The notes under the pieces: model-generated
What the model was told of the DNA's origin: nothing
Seen by the model: the letters and a program-made list of their open reading frames with translations, nothing else
Database searches by the model: none
Shown here: in pieces, positions 45,440 to 55,891 of the stretch
Numbering within the stretch: position 1 is the first letter of the stretch
How the letters are laid out: each line of letters starts with the position of its first letter
Program-made: the position numbers and the translations under genes
Source of the DNA: Ilex aquifolium
Taxonomy: Eukaryota > Streptophyta > Magnoliopsida > Aquifoliales > Aquifoliaceae
DNA length: 64,000 nt
Reading direction: 5' to 3'
Assembly (NCBI GenBank): GCA_951799425.1
Contig: OX637405.1
Location: 19,069,089-19,133,088 of the forward strand

Positions 45440-48400
45440 TGATTAACCCTAACTTGTATGTAAATTAAAATGATTAAGTAATCAACTTTGTAAGATAAAA
45501 CAATTAAAAATTATGAATTAGGGTTTGTGCGTAGACTAGGGTTTTACGAATGTTATGTCTGAAATTTCAGGGTTTGAAGCAGAATTACCAGAAACTACAA
45601 GGCAGTCTATCAAAGCTTGGAATAAAACCAAGGAGCAAAGTGTAATATAAACCAAGGGAGAATCCAGCATGCGATACATGGAACCTACTGCAAGACACCA
45701 CCGTCTGGACAGTGGTGGCGGCGTCCGGACGGCCACCCCAGGCGGTTTGAGCTCATCTTCTTCCAAGTGCCTATAAATAGACCTCTCCTCCTTCATTCTT
45801 CAAGAGGCCGGCCACCCCAGAGCTCCAAGAGAGAAATCCAAAGAGAAAGAAAAAGAGGAAGTCATAGAACAATTCAAGACTCGGTCCGTCCTACTCTCCA
45901 GCCTAAACTCTGTATTTCTACATTTCTTGTATGTCTTTATATTCGGATGGTTGAACTGCTGCCACCTTTTTGTCTTAATTGATAGTAAAGGTGGTTGTGT
46001 TTCAATTGTTCATTGCGAAAGAAACGTCAGTCTTTTATTTGTTGTTGTAATGAAATCTACCCGCACTCCTCGCTTGTCTATAGCAATGGGGTGTGAGTAG
46101 TTACTTATTGGTTGATTGGAAAAACATTGTTGTATCCTAACCTCTAAACATCATCCCTAAATGTGTGTATGGCTTATAGGAATGGGTGAGTGTCACTCTC
46201 ACTCGGAATGATGCAAAAGATTAGGCAACAATGGAATGGTGATGGAAATGAATGGAATGAACAAAATGTTATGAAATGAAATGCGTGTGTGGTGAACAAA
46301 AGTGCTCCCCAATCGCAAGGAGTCTTTCGTTGTCGGTGTTTTACTTGGAAGAGTATTCCAAGGTCGTCTCCTCAGGGAAGGAAAGGGAGTTTTGTGAAAG
46401 TGATTTTGCAAAAGTGAAAAGAAAATGTAAAATCTTTTGTTTGAGTTTTGTGTTTGATTTGTAAATGAAAATGCAAATAAAGCAAGTGTTGGCTAATCCA
46501 AAGGGTTCATTCCAATGGGAATACCAAATCAACTCAAAGCCTTCCTCCGATTGAGCATGAATGAACGATTGATTCGGGGGAAGCTAGGGACGAGATTGAT
46601 GAGTATCTAAGCATAAACCGTGACTAGGCCTACGGAATATCAAAGGCTCACCAACTCATCCACTCTCAACCCCGTCAAACCGAACCATTTGACTCTAAAG
46701 GGAGGAATGAAGAAGAGTTGAAAATGGTATTCCCAAGAGGAATTTTCCCTTGGATTAACCAACTTAAATCCTAGCTACTCATATTAACAATGCAAGACAA
46801 GTATAAAGGAAATGGACATGGAAGGGAAATGGAGCATGGAACTTAACTTACAACAAGAAATCTAAAGCTATGAAGGAAAAATATGCAATACCCATTTTAA
46901 GCTAAAAATGAAGAACTTGAAAGCATAAATGGTGAAATGAAGAACATGTAATTAACTTGCAATATACTTGAAATAAAGGAGATTACAATGTAAGAAATGA
47001 AGATTACAAGAGGAATGTAGCTTACAGCAATGGCATGGATGAAGAAAATGCAAAAACGAAATTACTATTCATCATCTTCAACCTTGGAGCTTTCTACATC
47101 TACTCCTAAGCTTAGGTAGCCAACTAACTTTACAATGTGTGTGTAATGCTGAATATAATGGTGTGTGGAGACTTGCCAAAACGTCCAAGAGGCTCCCCCC
47201 TAGCTGTGTGTACGAGCTCCCATCAAGAGAGGGCTGAATGGATGGCTTGACAGGCTAGGAGATCACAGCCCTGGCAGCCCACTTCTCTCCCATCCTTCAT
47301 CAATGCCTTGGCCTTCAAAGTCTTCCACTTGAGTGTAGGAGGCCTGCAAATGTGAAAGGAAATGATGGGCTAGGCGTGGGAGAAGTGTAGGTGGGACCCC
47401 CAAGCAAGTGGAGCAAGAAAGAAGTCGTTCTGGGCACTTATGGACGACCTACCGGTAGTGACTACCGGTAGTTATTGGCTACTGGAGTGCTAACTACCGG
47501 TAGGTCTTTCCGGTAGTTGTCTGCTCTGGACCAGTTTTCGTAGAATTGGCATGAATTTTGATCCAACCATCCGATTGAGCTGAAATTTGGACACAATATA
47601 GAAGACATCCAGATCTACAACTTTCATGTTTTGAACTTTTCCTGATTCTGAGTAGATCATGGCCAAAATGGAGGAAAACCAAGGCGGTGCTTCCAAATGA
47701 TGTGGCTGCTGATGCCCTTGTTCCCAAGCACCAATGCCTTATTGATTTCTTCACTTTTAAGCCTCCAATTCTTCATGTATTGTGTCTATGCCTTCACCAC
47801 ACATCCATCATAGTTGCAAGGTTATAAAATACATGATTTAAGGTATAAAAACATGCAACATCAAAATATCAACATTATTGACAATTTTGGCTAACACTAA
47901 GTATTTAAATGCAAAAGTTGAGTTATAATGCATGTAATGAGCCCTTCAAATATGCAATATTATGCGATCATCACGTATACCCTTCAGTGAAGGGTGAACA
48001 TATGTATAGTATTGGTTAGATTATGGAAATGCTGATGTTTTATTCATATATTTATTTATACATGTATTATGTGCTTCATGCATGATACAGTGATGTACGT
48101 AATTTCGGTGTTGTGCCTAGAATTATGTCATCGGTGCATCATCAACCTGTCGGTTAAACAACCACGGTGTTCCTACCGGTATGGCTTGTCCTCCACCGGA
48201 ACGCTGAGGATGTTCTACTGATGCATGGTACAAAACCTAAATGATCCTCATGAATGGCTTGTCCTTCTAGGTTATTAGGGTTGTTTAACTACTATATATA
48301 ACTATATTGCCAGTCGAATATCTACGGTGTTCCTATCGGTATGGTTTATCCTCCACTGGAACGCTAAGGATGTTTAACTGGTATATATATATATATATAT

Positions 48401-49119
48401 CTCTCACAGATGACCAATTGAGTAATTCAAGTATTCCTCATGAATGGCTTGTCCTTCTGGTTTTTTTGGATTAATCAGTTGACACATCTATAACCAGCTA
48501 ACCTAAGAAGTTGCTGTGTTTTGACTTAATACCACTAGCTAACCTAAGAAGTTGCTGAGTTATGGTTTATTATTACCACCAATTAACCTAAGAAGTTGTT
48601 GTGTTATGGTTTATTATGTACGCACTTACTATCAAGAGATCAATTGAATAATTCAAGTATTTCTCATGAATGACTTGTCCTTCTGGTTTGCTTGGATTAA
48701 TCAATTGTCATAGATACCACCAGCTAACCTAAGAAGTTGTTGTGTGATGGTTTATATACATCAGACCTACTGGTTGACTTTCCAGTGGCCTGGAAGTTAA
48801 TTATTGTATGGTAGCATTTCCAGTACTTAACAAATATAAAACATATGGAATCCCTAAATTGAAGGGTACCTTTTATATTATTGTCATTAAGAAGCTTACC
48901 TATGCATTTTATTTAAAGTAGACTAGTTATCAATCTAAGCTCACATCACAAGCTATCAACTGTTATAATGTTTTAAACAACTTTACTGTTTTTATTTTAA
49001 ATTCTAATTACTAAAACTCTTCGTGGAATCGATACTTGGACTTAAACTGAGAAAATTACAATTCGACCACTTATACTTAGGTGTATAATATAATTCAGAT
49101 CACAAAATAATGCGAATCA
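45440..49119 (+). mobile_element. Solo LTR of the A/B family, TSD CCCCC, itself interrupted
   Basis: It begins TGATTAACCC and ends TGCGAATCA, the reverse complements of the ends of the LTRs at 9397-11285 and 50158-52088, so it lies in plus orientation. CCCCC flanks it at 45435-45439 and 49120-49124. Removing it joins the leader of element C to its accessory ORF. Promoter palindromes CCACCGTCTGGAC and GGCGTCCGGACGGCC lie at 45699-45733, with TATA box CTATAAATAG at 45771-45780. A second LTR is inserted at 46113-47970. Confidence 0.85.
46113..47970 (-). mobile_element. Athila-type LTR nested in the solo LTR
   Basis: On the minus strand it begins TGATCGCATAATATTGCATA and ends near CCAATCA, like the LTR of element D. 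It shares the GACCTTGGAATACTCTTCCA block and a CTACCGGTAG palindrome array (47448-47516, with GGCTACTGGAGTGCTAAC as spacer). A clear target duplication is not visible (TTGGT on the left, TCACG on the right), so it may be a recombinant or altered solo LTR. Confidence 0.75.
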
Positions 49120-49124
49120 CCCCC

Positions 49125-49890
49125 AAAACCAAGAGTTATGCCTCTAAGGATGAAAATGCCCGCTAGGAGCAAGACGGCCAATCAAGAGCCAAATTTTGTG
49201 GAAGAGGTGATCGAGAAGCGAGAGGGAAGGCCACCTATAGTCCGAAGATACGATAGAACCCGCTTCCCCAATGCCCTCAAAACGGATAGGTACGAAAATT
49301 TCTACCAAAATCAAGCAATTAGTTGTAAACTTTCCATTGAGTTGATTGATTTTGTTAAGTTGGGGCTTTATGCCAACATGGAGGCGAGGGGTTGGTTGAT
49401 GTATATAAGGAATGGTGGGGAGGCGGTGAAGGACTTGGTGCGGGAATTTTACTCCAACGCCGAGATTGTCAATGGGGCAATCAAGACTTATGTGAGGGGG
49501 GCTCACATCAACGTTGATGAAGATTATATAGTGGAGATGAGGGCCGTACCACGGGTACCAAGGCCAAGCTACCCCCCGAGGAAAAATGTGGGGATGAATG
49601 AGGTCGAAGTTGAATTGACGAGCTTGGCGATGTTTGTTTAGGGAGGTCAGAGATTTTTTCGACAAGGTGAATTGACGGATAAGTACAAGATGTTGAACTT
49701 GATTGCCGTCTCCAACCTTGCCCCCATCAGACGTAAGAACGAAATACTCCCGGAGATGGCCCGATTGCTATACGCAATAGGAAGGGGCCAAAGTATAGAC
49801 CTCCCGTCTTTGATATTGACGGAGATGATGAAGGGGTGTGACGTGAAGAGAAATTCACTCCCCTTCGATACACTTGTGACAGAGATATGA
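49125..49890 (+). pseudogene. Element C accessory ORF, frameshifted
   Basis: The start at 49138 follows the CCCCC junction of the solo LTR. The N-terminus is basic (MPLRMKMPARSKTANQ). The family blocks are present: ENFYQNQAISCKLSI, GWLMYIRNGGEAVKDLVREF, YVRGAHINVDEDYI. A TAG at 49639 and a frame change interrupt it before LTDKYKMLNLIAVSNLAP and IDLPSLILTEMMKG (49672-49890). The C-terminal coil region is absent. Compared with A and B the upstream half is clearly homologous but quite diverged. Confidence 0.75.
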
Positions 49891-50157
49891 CTTGCATTCC
49901 CCAGTACTTTTGGTCTTAACTCACAAGTGTACCGAAGGGGAGTGAATTTCTCACTTGCAACTGGGTGGTGTATTGGGTGGTTTAAATAACAACTTTTTCC
50001 TTTTCATGTGTCTCAACCCCCTCGGAGTTGCCCGTAGTCTCTTTTTCTTTAGCCAATCTAGCTTTGGGTGAGACTTTTGGCAAAATGGTTTTGTCAATTT
50101 GTTTGCACTCCTTAGGGTGGTGACCGCCTTGAGTTGCTCACAACTCTCACTGGTGGG
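49891..50157 (-). pseudogene. Athila gag-linker fragment
   Basis: Minus-strand translation of about 50157-50020 gives an EQLKAVTTLRSGKQI-like segment, the gag-protease linker seen in element F near 8310-8360. It is a remnant of another Athila-type copy into which element B was inserted. Between 49891 and about 49990 I see no assignable sequence. Confidence 0.55.
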
Positions 50158-50908
50158 TAATTCACACTTTTTTGTTTTGTGGTCTGAATTATATTATTAT
50201 ACACCAAAGTATAAGTGGTCAAATTGTAGTTTTCTCGGTTTAAGTCCAAGTATCGATCCCACGAAGAGTTTAGTAATTTAGTATGTAAAATAAATAAAAA
50301 CAGTAAAGTTGTTGTTTGGAGTAGTATGATGTTTGATAGCTTGTGATGTGAGCTTAGATTGATAACTAGTTTAATTTAAATAAAATGCGGAAATAAAGTG
50401 CAGAGATAATAAAATGCGTAAGTAAAGCGTATAAGTGATACAAATATAAAAGATACCTTTCAGTTTTAAGGATTCATATGCTTTATATTGGTTTATTACT
50501 GGAAATGCTACCTCACAACAATTAACTTCCATTTTACTGGAAAGTCAATCGGCGAGTCTGATGTATATAAACCATAACACAGCCGCTTCTTAGGCTAACT
50601 GGTGGTAATAAATCATAATGCAGCAACTTCTTAGGAAAGCTGGTTATATCCATGTCAATTGATTAACCCAAGCAAACCAGAAGGACAAGCCATTCATGAG
50701 GAATACTTGAGTTATTCAATTGATCTCTTGATAGCAATTACATACATATTAAACCATAACACAGCCACTTCTTAGGTTAGCTGGTGGTAATATAGCATAA
50801 CACAGCAACTTCTTAGGAAAACTGGTTATAGACGTATCAATTAACTAATTCAAGTGAACCAGAAGGACAAGCCATTCATGAGGGATACTTGAATTACCCA
50901 ATAGGTCA

Positions 50909-50946
<38 letters not shown>

Positions 50947-52088
50947 AGTTAAACATCCTCAGCGTTCCGGTAGGAACACCGTGGTTGTTAGACTGTCAAT
51001 ATAATTATATATAGTAAGAAAAGAAACCCTAATAACCCAGAAGGACAAGCCATTCATGAGGATCATTTAGGTTTTGTACCACACATCAGTAGAAAATCCT
51101 CAGCGTTCCGGTGGAGGACAAGCCATACCGGTAGGAACACCGTGGATCTTTAACTGGCTGGTCTTATGATACAGTGATGACATAATTCCAGGCGCAACAC
51201 CGAAATTACGTACATCACTATATCATGCATTAAGCATATAATACATATATAAATAAACATATAAATAAAACATCAGCATTTTCATAATCTAACTAATATT
51301 ATACATATGTTTACCCTATTTTGAAGGGTATAAATGACTACTCGCGCTTCATTGCTACAGACAAACAAGGAGTGTGATTATTCGTCATTACAACTAAAAT
51401 TAAACGGTAAACTGTAAAACTTCTTTCACAAGGAACAATTGAAACACAACCACCTTTATTATCATTCAAGACACAAAAGTGGCGGTAGTTCAACTATCCG
51501 AATAGAAAGATATAATAGAAATGTAGAAATACAGAGTAACAGTAAAAGTGTATCACAGACCGGTTATGTATTGAACTTTCTCTTTCTTTTTCTTTCTCTC
51601 TTTCTTTCTTTCTATCTTTGGAAAGCTTTCTTGGCTCAAGAGTGGCTAGCCAAATGAAGGGTGAGTTGTCTTGGAAACGTATTGGAAGGCTTGGCAAAGA
51701 ATGGTCTCAAGAATGAAGAAGGCACCCCTATTTATAGGGGGGGGGGGGGGGGGGGGAGCTCTCGGCCAAGGGGGGCCATCCCAACGCCTACCACCACCTT
51801 CCAAAAGGTGGTGCCTTGCAGTGGTGCTAGGTGTTGGCTTCTTGGGTTGCCACTTGTCAACTTCTTATTGGTCCATGTTTCTTTATTACACCTTGGTCCT
51901 TTGTTACTTCAAGCTTTGCAAATTTGTCATGTATTCTTCAGTATTTCTGCATTTGACCTTGAAATTTAAACATAAAGTATTTAAAACTTTAATTTAAGCA
52001 CAAACTATAATTCATAATATTTAATTGTTTTATCTTACAAAATTGATTACTTAATCATTTTAATTTATACACTAATTAGGGTTAATCA
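50158..52088 (-). mobile_element. 3' LTR of Athila-like element B
   Basis: It belongs to the same family as 9397-11285. The right end is GTTAATCA followed by CACCCCCAACTTAAAC, which on the minus strand is the polypurine tract. The left end is TAATTCACAC, with the expected TG mutated to TA. An (AT)n run lies at 50911-50943. A minus-strand TATA box is at 51727-51738, and a G-run of about 20 bases lies beside it. Length is 1931 bp. Confidence 0.8.
51792..51813. repeat. Palindromic promoter site of element B LTR
   Basis: Arms CACCACCTT and AAGGTGGTG are perfectly inverted around a CCAA centre. It lies about 55 bp upstream of the TATA box on the minus strand. The palindrome differs from that of element A although the two elements encode closely related proteins. 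Confidence 0.65.
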
Positions 52089-53795
52089 CACCCCCAACTT
52101 AAACTTTACTAGTCCCTAGTAAACATAAATTATAGAAATTATTTCACAAAAATATCATAACAGAGGTAAAATCATTTTCGTAGATTTTTTCACGATTACA
52201 TTTAGCATATGCAACAAGCCATTAAACCCTTAGGTTATCCCTAGTGGACGAGTTTTGTCTCGTGAAGGTTTTCAGTGAAGCTGCCTACAAACTTCAGTAG
52301 TTAGGAGTTTATAACTCATACTTTTCAAAATTAAATCAGTATTCCTGTGCATTGCTAAAATACTTCCTTTTTCTGATCACTCTAAGAGTAACACACATTA
52401 GTTGTAACATTATCTAAATATTTTCTATAAAAACTTGTGTGTGTGATGATTTCTTTTGTTTCAAAAATCACTCCAGAAATATTACCATCTTTCATGGTAG
52501 TCTTGATGTCAATCCTTTCCGGAAATACTCTCAGTAAATAATACATATTCGTTATAGTGACTATTCTCTCAATAGTTACATGTGATTGGAATATTGTTAA
52601 CGAAACAAATAATAACACATGTAATATTTCTGAAGAACGGGTATTTGAATAAAATTGAATTTGACATAATCTCATGACTGGATATGAACACTATATTAGA
52701 CATATTATTAACATTCTCCTGTTATGGATAGATAGATAGGATTAATATAGATACATAATTTCTGGAATCAAAAAGGACTTTCTTTGGGTTGTAACGTGGC
52801 CATTGGTTTAGGGTTTAAGAAACGACGTCTATGGGATTCAAATGCTATCATTTCTTTGTATTGTAGCACACCTCTTCCCAGCTTTTCAGATTTTGCATGT
52901 TCATTTTTTTCATTTTTCACTTTTTTGGCTATTTTCTTTCTGTTTTTTCTTTTCTTTGAATAGCCAATACCCTTTTCTTTTCTCTTTTCCACTTTTTTTT
53001 TTTTTTTTAATGCTAATTTAAAAGAGGGTGCAAGAAAATTATGTAGCCAATGTAGGTTTAATATATTTTCATGTGGCTCGAGTATTTTTTTGGTTTTCAT
53101 GAAAAGAATTTATACTTTTTTAGGCTCAATCATGGTTGACTAAGGATATAATTTTGTAAAAGAAATGGTCAAGGCTCAAAGATAATGAAAAATGGCCTAA
53201 GATCATTTTCCAGAAATTATTTATCTATATGAATCCTATCCAAAAGAATTTTTAGGATAATGCTAATAATATAATCTAACAAATATTAATCAAGACAAAA
53301 TTAATGAGATTATTGAAAGAAAGTTTACCGTAGAATCGAAGATGTTTATTCGAGTAGATGTAGAATATCTCTCCAAGGAAGATTGGCTCAAATTCTTCAA
53401 TTGGTTATACATCTCCACTAAATATGTAAAGAGTGTAATATTTCACAAGGTTTCTGAAATAAAGAAATCTATTCGTGCTGTAACAGAATAAGTTTAAACG
53501 AAAATATTAAGATAATATACAACTAAAATATGAAAATCCCACATGATCAGATTAAGGTTATTTTCCCAAAACATAAGAATATTAACCTAATTCAACTGTA
53601 AATTATATAAATAATCCTCCTAACGGAACTAACATGAGTTCCATATTAATTATCAAAAACTAGTTAAACATAAACAAGTTCAAAACAAACAGCATGTTTA
53701 AAACATAAAGTAACTTATAAGTGCATAAAATAAAAGTGCATAATGTAAAAGATGAGTGAAAGAAAACAAATTGTTTTGTCGAATCTCCAGTCTGT
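52089..53795 (-). other. Element B polypurine tract and 3' untranslated region
   Basis: It starts with the 3' polypurine tract (minus strand GTTTAAGTTGGGGGTG) and is homologous to 11286-12860 of element A. It contains an insertion near 53180-53420 absent from A. No gene was seen. Confidence 0.65.
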
Positions 53796-54890
53796 TTAGG
53801 AAGCAGAAGATCCTGCTTCGAAACATTCTCTAAAGAACTGTACTTGATTCTGCTCATATTCCTCCAGGCGTCTGTTGATCTGAGTAATATTGGTCTCTAT
53901 CTCCAGTAAGATCTGTCTATCAGTTATGTCGTCCATTGGTATGTATGGTTGATCTTCTTGTGGTGTCAGTGGTATGAATTCCTCAGGTACTTGGAACGGT
54001 TCTTCTTGTGGTTCAGGTGATGCTTCAGGTTGGTTTTTCATTCGTGCTCCATGACTTTTTTTTAATGAAGTTTTATCCAATGCTCCAAGAGGTTCCACTG
54101 TTTTCCATGTCGGATTAATGATCACACCTTCATCCCTGCATAGCTGAGAAACTAACATAGCATATGAGAGTGAGAGTTTCTTTCTATTGACTGTAAGTAA
54201 CATTTGGTCCATGATTAAGTTTGGCAGATCGATGGTGTGTCCCATCCCAAATGCATATAGAAAATAAGCCTGCTCAGTATAAAGTTGATTCTTTTGAGCT
54301 TGGGGTAGCAAACTGTATGTTGTTATCAAACTGAGAATTCTGTATTTGTCTGTCAGTTCCCCTTGTTTTATGTAATTATTCGGGCGTTTCCAAACAAATC
54401 TTGGATTCCCTGTCAATTCTCTCCCTACTTCATGCAAATCAGGTAATTCAGTATAAGGATATTGTGGGTGGGGTGGTCTTTGCATGGGGTGAAAAAATTC
54501 AGCTATAGTAGCCGGTGTAACTTGAAAAACAACACCTCGTACGAACACACGTAATTGTCTTTTTCCAATTATATTAGCATTACTATAAAATTCTCGAACT
54601 AGGCAGTCATAGGCAGGAACAGATATTCTGACATAATGTAACCATCCTCTTGCATCAAGAATTTGTTGTATTCCTATATTTTTAAAATCTTCATAAATAA
54701 CCGGTCGTTCAACAATGATAGTTTTGGAGATAAAGTTAGCATCATACCAGACCTGTTGTTCAAGATTTTCAAATATCACCTCATCGTAGATATTTCCTGG
54801 ATGAGGTTGTTGTGGAGGTGCCAGAGGTGATGGAGATTGATCCCTTCATGCTCGGCTGGAAGACCTTCTTGTTCATTGTCTTGTATCCAT
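53796..54890 (-). pseudogene. Element B accessory ORF, N-terminal stops
   Basis: From an ATG at 54779 a 327-residue frame is open. The homologous start in A corresponds to the ATG at 54888-54890, and between the two lie two in-frame TGA codons. Where A has CGG-CGA-ACG, B has CAA-TGA-ACA, matching CpG decay. The body carries EQQVWYDANFISKTII, LHYVRISVPAYDCLVREF, FFHPMQRPPHPQYPYTELPD, LTDKYRILSLITTYSL and HTIDLPNLIMDQ. The C-terminus has ITQINRRLEEYEQNQVQFFR, a short coiled coil. The basic N-terminus is lost in this copy. It may still encode a shortened protein, but its promoter is deleted. Confidence 0.7.
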
Positions 54891-55155
54891 ATTTTTTACT
54901 GGTTCCTGATTTGTAACTGCAGATTGTTTCTCTGAATTTCTGCAATTCTGCTCCTGCAAGTTACAAAATTAAATACCACTTTATATATTCTACAAAACTT
55001 TGCTAACCACTCTTTTTTGTTTCAAAGAATTGGTTTTATTATTTTTTATTTGTTATTTTCTTATTTGCTTATTTTTTCTACTTATTCTACAGTTATTTAC
55101 ATTTATTTACAGCTATACATATTTATTCTCAAAACTATACATTAGTTGATCATTT
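54891..55155 (-). other. Element B spacer with deleted internal promoter
   Basis: It aligns with 16150-16660 of element A at both ends. About 260 bp corresponding to 16156-16418 of A are missing, which removes the palindromes, the TATA box and the leader. Confidence 0.6.
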
Positions 55156-55560
55156 CTAGTCAGTGTCAGAACTATCTTGTTCAATAACATTATTGACACG
55201 GTTAACTTCATTCCTCACATATCTTGTTAACATCAGGGTGGAATAGGATGGCGCCTCAGGATAATCCTTACTCTGCCCATACCTAATCCACCGTAAACGA
55301 TCTGAAGCTCGACCTAAAATTGGTTCCGCACACTTATTATATTGTCTCAAATGTTTTGTACGACCACATCTTACACAAGCACAGAGACGATTTGCTCGTC
55401 GGTGTTTAGCATATGTACTTTTTTCACACAAGGGTCTTGCCTGACTTTCGAATATTTCTAAATTTCTAACACACCTAGCTTTTTGCATGATCAACATATG
55501 TATATCTTTTGGAAAGTGACGTAATAGCATTAAACTTAACCAAAATAATTTTTCGTCCAT
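55156..55560 (-). CDS. Element B Cys-rich basic protein, 134 aa, carlavirus CRP-like
   Basis: The frame is intact and about 78 percent identical by eye to the copy in element A. Order of features: LMLLRHFPKDIHMLIMQKAR helix (10-29), basic tract KSTYAKHRRANRL (47-59), CVRC pair (62-65), third Cys in QYNKCAEP (near 77), RLRWIRYGQSKDYP (88-101) and acidic tail (SSDTD). The basic segment plus C-x2-C again resembles the cysteine-rich protein of carlaviruses. The ORF has stayed open although pol and the accessory ORF of the same element carry several stops, which may reflect short length rather than selection. It has no start codon context of note. Expression, if any, would come from the genomic or a spliced transcript. 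Confidence 0.65.
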   Translation of the reverse strand: MDEKLFWLSLMLLRHFPKDIHMLIMQKARCVRNLEIFESQARPLCEKSTYAKHRRANRLCACVRCGRTKHLRQYNKCAEPILGRASDRLRWIRYGQSKDYPEAPSYSTLMLTRYVRNEVNRVNNVIEQDSSDTD

Positions 55561-55604
55561 TTTTTAACTTTTAAGAAAGAAAAGAAAAAATGACTCAAAA
55601 ATTA

Positions 55605-55730
55605 TTGAAAGTTGACTCACTATCCGGTTCTTTAACGTCTGCCAGTCACAAAGACGAACAGAATTTTTAAATCAAAATTATTATGCTAAAAACAAAAAGT
55701 AAATTCACACTCATACCTCCCCAACTTAAA
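55605..55730 (-). other. Element B conserved block and internal polypurine tract
   Basis: Minus strand: TTTAAGTTGGGGAGGTATGA (55712-55730) is the internal polypurine tract. A pyrimidine-rich TTTTTGTTTTTAG follows near 55687-55699. The block TTTGTGACTGGCAGACGTTA with AAGAACCGGATAG comes next. The frame encoding CDWQTLKNRI is in phase with the downstream Cys-rich ORF but separated from it by a TAA just before the ATG. Confidence 0.5.
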
Positions 55731-55891
55731 TTAAATTCTATTTGTAATGTTAAAACAGTAATAAACAACATTGAGAAAAACCAGCAATTTGTTGTCTTTC
55801 GGCGATTAGGATATCTGGCTTTCACTCAGGAGATTTAATCTGTCAAACAAATTACAAGTAATTAGTTATATTATTTATAATTAAATAACAA

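Noticed and set aside
46108..47975. Target duplication for the nested LTR at 46113-47970
   Set aside because: The flanks TTGGT and TCACG do not match, so no duplication is claimed.
49144..49665. 173-codon minus-strand frame over the element C accessory ORF
   Set aside because: The plus frame aligns with the accessory family and the minus frame does not.
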